The notes beneath the pieces were generated by a model. The model ran no database searches. It saw only the letters and a program-made list of their open reading frames with translations, and had not been told where the DNA came from. This document shows positions 61,096 through 64,000 of a stretch of 64,000 bases of DNA, piece after piece (within the stretch, counting starts at the first letter, position 1; the number at the start of each line of letters is the position of its first letter). Origin of the DNA: Bacteroidota bacterium (GTDB taxonomy: Bacteria; Bacteroidota; Bacteroidia; Chitinophagales; Saprospiraceae); NCBI GenBank assembly GCA_024743405.1, contig JANSWP010000027.1, positions 1 to 64,000 on the forward strand. Direction: 5' to 3'. The position numbers and the translations under genes were made by a program.

Positions 61096-61441
61096 TAATT
61101 CAATTTTTTCTTGTGTTCATGTTATATAAGCTAGTAACAGGATTAATTTGATCGATGTTCGATTACTATTCAAAAATTGTGCTTTTTTTTCATTAATCTG
61201 TGAAAGAACTAAAATAAGATAAATTTTATTCAAGATGCTAATTATGGCTCCTGACGATAAAAGAGCAGAAATAGTCACTTTTTCCATATAGCATTAAGGT
61301 AAATATTCCTCAATATAGATTTTACAACGGAACAATAAGGTTGCCGCAATATTAATGTTGTATAGATTTCTTTTAAAAAGAGATTGAGCCTGCCAAATAC
61401 TATTTTGAGTTGATGAATTCCAAAGTATTATTGCACCAAAC
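61096..61441. other. Gene-free spacer
   Basis: 346 bp between the small ORF and shikimate kinase, AT-rich. No coding frame, RNA gene or strong hairpin seen. Confidence 0.5.
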
Positions 61442-61996
61442 TTAAACAATCATTCTGCTTAGAAATGTTTCTAATTCTAAAAGAACGGGTTCTTTACCTG
61501 TTTTGATATGATAAACGATATGTGCTTTTTCGTAAAATATACGCCTTTCTTCAAGTTTATTTTCGATAAATTTTTCCAACTCTTCGGTTGATTTAGAGGC
61601 AATTAGCGGTCTAGTTTGCATGTCTTTACGAAGTCGTTCTATTAAAACTGGAACAGCGGTATCTAAGTAAATAGTCATTCCATTTGCCTTCATCCAATCC
61701 ATATTGTCAAAAAAGCATGGTGTCCCTCCTCCGGTGGCAATTATGGATCGCTCGAAAGTTTGTGTTTCAAAAAGAACCTTTTTTTCAAGGTCTCTAAAAT
61801 GATTTTCTCCGTATTGAGCGAATAGTTCATTGATAGTTCTATTGGTTTTAGAAACTATTAGGTTATCTAAATCCTGAAAGTTCAAATTCAATTTTATGCC
61901 TAATTGATGCCCAATATAACTTTTACCGGAGCCCATAAAACCAATTAAATAAAATCGTAAAGGGGGCGGTAAAGGATCTTTACTTAAAGATTGCAT
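61442..61996 (-). CDS. aroK: Shikimate kinase
   Basis: Phosphorylates shikimate, fifth step of the shikimate pathway. 184 residues. Walker A GFMGSGKS near residue 19, shikimate site FQDLDNLIVSKTNRTINELF (DxD and following), HFRDLEKKVL, and GGGTPCF. LERL/ADP lid in ERLRKDMQTRPLI. It lies 32 bp after the GH15 gene in the same direction; the link looks positional rather than functional. The DAHP synthase for the same pathway is in the trp operon. Confidence 0.93.
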   Translation of the reverse strand: MQSLSKDPLPPPLRFYLIGFMGSGKSYIGHQLGIKLNLNFQDLDNLIVSKTNRTINELFAQYGENHFRDLEKKVLFETQTFERSIIATGGGTPCFFDNMDWMKANGMTIYLDTAVPVLIERLRKDMQTRPLIASKSTEELEKFIENKLEERRIFYEKAHIVYHIKTGKEPVLLELETFLSRMIV

Positions 61997-62028
61997 TATT
62001 TATTTTTCTTTTAGTCAAGCTCTAATTT

Positions 62029-63810
62029 TTAGAGAAATATTGGCTTATCCAGTTTCCTTGAAATGGTAAATGCGGCATTTATAAGTCCCACATGACTGTA
62101 CATTTGAGGAAAATTTCCCCATTGGCTCCCGGTTTCTGCATCCACATCTTCACTCAAAAGTCCTAAATGATTGCCATGTTTTAAAAGGTTTTCGAAAATA
62201 TGGATCGCGTCTTCTACACGATTCATTCTAGCTAAAGCTTCGACATACCAAAAAGAGCAAATTAGAAAAGTGGATTCGGGTTTTCCAAAATCATCGATAT
62301 GTTTATAACGATAAAAAAGCCCATTTTCAGTCAGCAATTCATCTTCTAAAACCTTTAAATGTCTTTTTGCTTTTTCACTGGTTGGGTCGAGATATCCCAT
62401 ATTGATCAATTGCAAAAGGCTCGCGTCCAAATTTTTGGAATCTACCGCTTGAGTATATACACCTCGTTCCTCATCATAGCATTTTTCTATCATTTCACTA
62501 GAGCGTTTTACCATAGAGGAGGCGAGTGCTTTCATTTTTTCATCGCCGGTTATTTTGGCGATCTTCAAAGCTGCGTTACTTCCTGCCCAATGAAATAAAA
62601 AGGTGTAGGAATGAAGTTGGTGGATTCCCCGAAATTCCCATAGTCCATTATCAGGTTCATCCATTGTTTCTTCAATCATTTTAAGGGAATGCCTTACTAA
62701 ATCAAGAATAGTATTATAACTAGTGTGCTTTAATCTTTGATCTGTAAAAAATGGCAACAAAGTAACTAAAACCTGTCCGTAAACATCGTTTTGAGTATGT
62801 TCGTAGGCTTGATTTCCAATGCGGACTGGACGTTCCCCTTTATATCCTTTTAAGGGTAATATTCTTTCTTTTGGCTCCCGGTCTAACGCAATTGGGTGTA
62901 AAGGATGCATTCGACCATCTTCATTGATTGCAATGTTTTCGACAAAGTTGGCGTAATCTTGCAAAATGCCGAAATGCCCCATGTCACTCAGCGCTTTTAA
63001 TGTATAATGAGCATCTCGCATCCAACAAAAACGGTAATCCCAGTTTCTGGTACTTCCCGGAAACTCTGGTAGGCTAGTGGTTGCAGCAGCGATAATGGCA
63101 CCTGTATCTTGATATTGATGAAGTTTCAAAGTCAAAGCCGATCGAATAATAGCCTTTTGATGAAAATGCTCAATAGCTGTATTTTTTACCCAACGTCGCC
63201 AATAGGCTGTGGTTTTTCTTAGATAAATTTCTGAACTAGATTTCAAGGCTGCCTCTAATGGAACGCCCCAGGTCAAAATGATGTATTTGGGCTCATTTAA
63301 AACAAAAGCTTGTTCACTATCTATAAAATTGAGTGCAATATTGGTAGTGATTCGTAGAGGAGATTCCAAACCTTCATATCTAATATGGCTGCTGCCAAAC
63401 ACTTTTTTAGGTTGAATTTTACCATAATCCCCAACTGGGTTACAAATTACCCGAACTCTTGGTCGTCCTTCAATAGGAACTATTTTTCTGATTAACATCA
63501 GTGGTTTATAAATACGTTCTAGATTCTCAAATCTAGGAGCAAAGTCAACTACTCTAAATTTACCATCGTCACAATCAAAGGTCGTTTCAAGAATATTAGT
63601 ATTGAAAAGATAGCTTTGTTCGGAAGTATAGCTGTCCCATTCAGGTTGGATTGAAAATCGGCCTCCTTTTTCATCATCTAATAAGGTGCCGAAGACAAAA
63701 CTGCTATCAAATCGCGGTAAACACATCCAACCGATATTTGCGTCTTTACTAACCAAGGCTAGAAAAGCGCAATTTCCGATTACTCCGTAATTATATTTAT
63801 GTTGTTGCAT
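62029..63810 (-). CDS. Glycoside hydrolase family 15 protein (glucoamylase/trehalase-like)
   Basis: 593 residues, no signal peptide, so cytoplasmic. N-terminal beta-sandwich with YGVIGNCAFLALVSKDANIG and WMCLPRFDSSFVFG; (alpha/alpha)6 barrel with RNWDYRFCWMRDAHYTL (substrate-binding and catalytic region) and C-terminal GSQWGNFPQMYSHVGLINAA. Bacterial cytoplasmic members act as trehalases or glucoamylases; the sequence alone does not decide. Precedes aroK by 32 bp. Confidence 0.9.
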   Translation of the reverse strand: MQQHKYNYGVIGNCAFLALVSKDANIGWMCLPRFDSSFVFGTLLDDEKGGRFSIQPEWDSYTSEQSYLFNTNILETTFDCDDGKFRVVDFAPRFENLERIYKPLMLIRKIVPIEGRPRVRVICNPVGDYGKIQPKKVFGSSHIRYEGLESPLRITTNIALNFIDSEQAFVLNEPKYIILTWGVPLEAALKSSSEIYLRKTTAYWRRWVKNTAIEHFHQKAIIRSALTLKLHQYQDTGAIIAAATTSLPEFPGSTRNWDYRFCWMRDAHYTLKALSDMGHFGILQDYANFVENIAINEDGRMHPLHPIALDREPKERILPLKGYKGERPVRIGNQAYEHTQNDVYGQVLVTLLPFFTDQRLKHTSYNTILDLVRHSLKMIEETMDEPDNGLWEFRGIHQLHSYTFLFHWAGSNAALKIAKITGDEKMKALASSMVKRSSEMIEKCYDEERGVYTQAVDSKNLDASLLQLINMGYLDPTSEKAKRHLKVLEDELLTENGLFYRYKHIDDFGKPESTFLICSFWYVEALARMNRVEDAIHIFENLLKHGNHLGLLSEDVDAETGSQWGNFPQMYSHVGLINAAFTISRKLDKPIFL

Positions 63811-63930
63811 GTAAAAAAATCATTCAATGATAAAATAACACGCGAAGTTAAAAATAAAGACATTTTAAGGGAGGTTTGTTAATTTTTATTCAAGGCAAAA
63901 TGGAAATTCTTTTCTAACATCCAAAACTAT

Positions 63931-63938
63931 TACATTTG
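63931..63938 (+). promoter_or_regulatory. Promoter -7 box near the right edge
   Basis: TACATTTG, exact TAnnTTTG, 16 bp before the ATG at 63955. No clean TTTG is found 19 nt upstream (TCTT at 63908-63911). Confidence 0.55.
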
Positions 63939-63954
63939 CGTTCTTATATTTAAA

Positions 63955-64000
63955 ATGAAAAACAAAAATAATCGTGAGAATTCTAACCTTAATGCTATTC
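63955..64000 (+). CDS. Start of a gene cut by the right edge
   Basis: ATG 63955 opens a frame (MKNKNNRENSNLNAI) that runs off the window. It follows a TAnnTTTG box at a plausible distance and is divergent from the GH15 gene. Fifteen residues are too few to name a family. Confidence 0.4.
   Translation, partial: MKNKNNRENSNLNAI

Noticed and set aside
60947-61129. A 60-codon plus-strand frame
   Set aside because: It is antisense to a better-supported 55-codon minus-strand gene (60928-61095).

Overview
The window looks like chromosome from a Bacteroidota bacterium, probably a marine or environmental member of the Saprospiria/Cytophagia side. It is strongly AT-rich. Where promoters can be read they have the Bacteroidota form TTTG-N19-TAnnTTTG (best case 28052-28082). 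It carries families typical of the phylum: FecI/FecR sigma/anti-sigma pairs beside a TonB-dependent receptor, a DUF4249 lipoprotein, a FISUMP-domain lipoprotein, an SprE/PorW-type C-terminal domain, IPT-NHL lipoproteins and DUF4412. No CRISPR array, phage block or rRNA operon was seen; there is one tRNA (tRNA-Ser-TGA).

Layout. 1-4.1 kb is a transposon graveyard: a decayed IS1-like element (itself split by a 158-bp MITE) and an apparently intact IS630-type element whose transposase needs a -1 frameshift. 4.1-12.3 kb is a divergent cluster: an ECF sigma factor with a membrane anti-sigma-like TPR protein on the minus strand, and on the plus strand a lipoprotein, a DUF4412 protein, a beta-propeller protein and a TPR-CHAT (caspase-like) protein. 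12.3-13.6 kb holds a broken cytochrome-c-peroxidase gene and a lipoprotein. 13.8-22.7 kb is the tryptophan system: trpE, an outer-membrane beta-barrel gene, then trpG-D-C-F-B-A and a type I-beta DAHP synthase. Each half is preceded by its own Trp-rich leader peptide and attenuator hairpin. 22.7-26 kb has holA, an SprE-like domain protein and an alanine/Na+ symporter. 26.4-31.8 kb is a FecI-FecR-TonB receptor-DUF4249 signalling/uptake locus. 32.4-38.7 kb holds a Crp/Fnr regulator, a small 4-TM protein, an RsmF-like methyltransferase, a three-domain IPCT/DIPPS/flippase fusion and a transaldolase. 38.9-42.2 kb is an unusual double-AAA+ protein with a C-terminal region resembling the release-factor PCRF domain. 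43.8-54.2 kb has a phosphohexomutase, an SF2 helicase, secreted proteins, a TonB receptor, the tRNA, an IPT/NHL lipoprotein and a fatty-acid hydroxylase. 54.4-63.8 kb has a diadenylate cyclase, a GH2-sialidase pair, a FISUMP lipoprotein, shikimate kinase and a GH15 enzyme.

The most notable items are: (i) two separate leader-peptide attenuators (Trp codons WWW and WCWW) controlling the split trp genes; (ii) the sigma/anti-sigma/CHAT cluster, in which the CHAT protease is predicted to lie in the periplasm with the anti-sigma TPR domain, suggesting proteolytic sigma release; (iii) the AAA+ protein with a degenerate first ATPase module and a PCRF-like tail; (iv) the IPCT/DIPPS/flippase fusion lacking the fourth Asp of its CDP-alcohol phosphatidyltransferase motif; and (v) two families of short palindromic elements (157-196 bp and 160 bp) with 3-bp TTA/TAA target duplications visible directly in the sequence.

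Many gene starts were chosen by eye. Several apparent long ORFs begin with TTG, and I moved the start to the first sensible ATG where one exists. All functional calls are from motif recognition, not database search.
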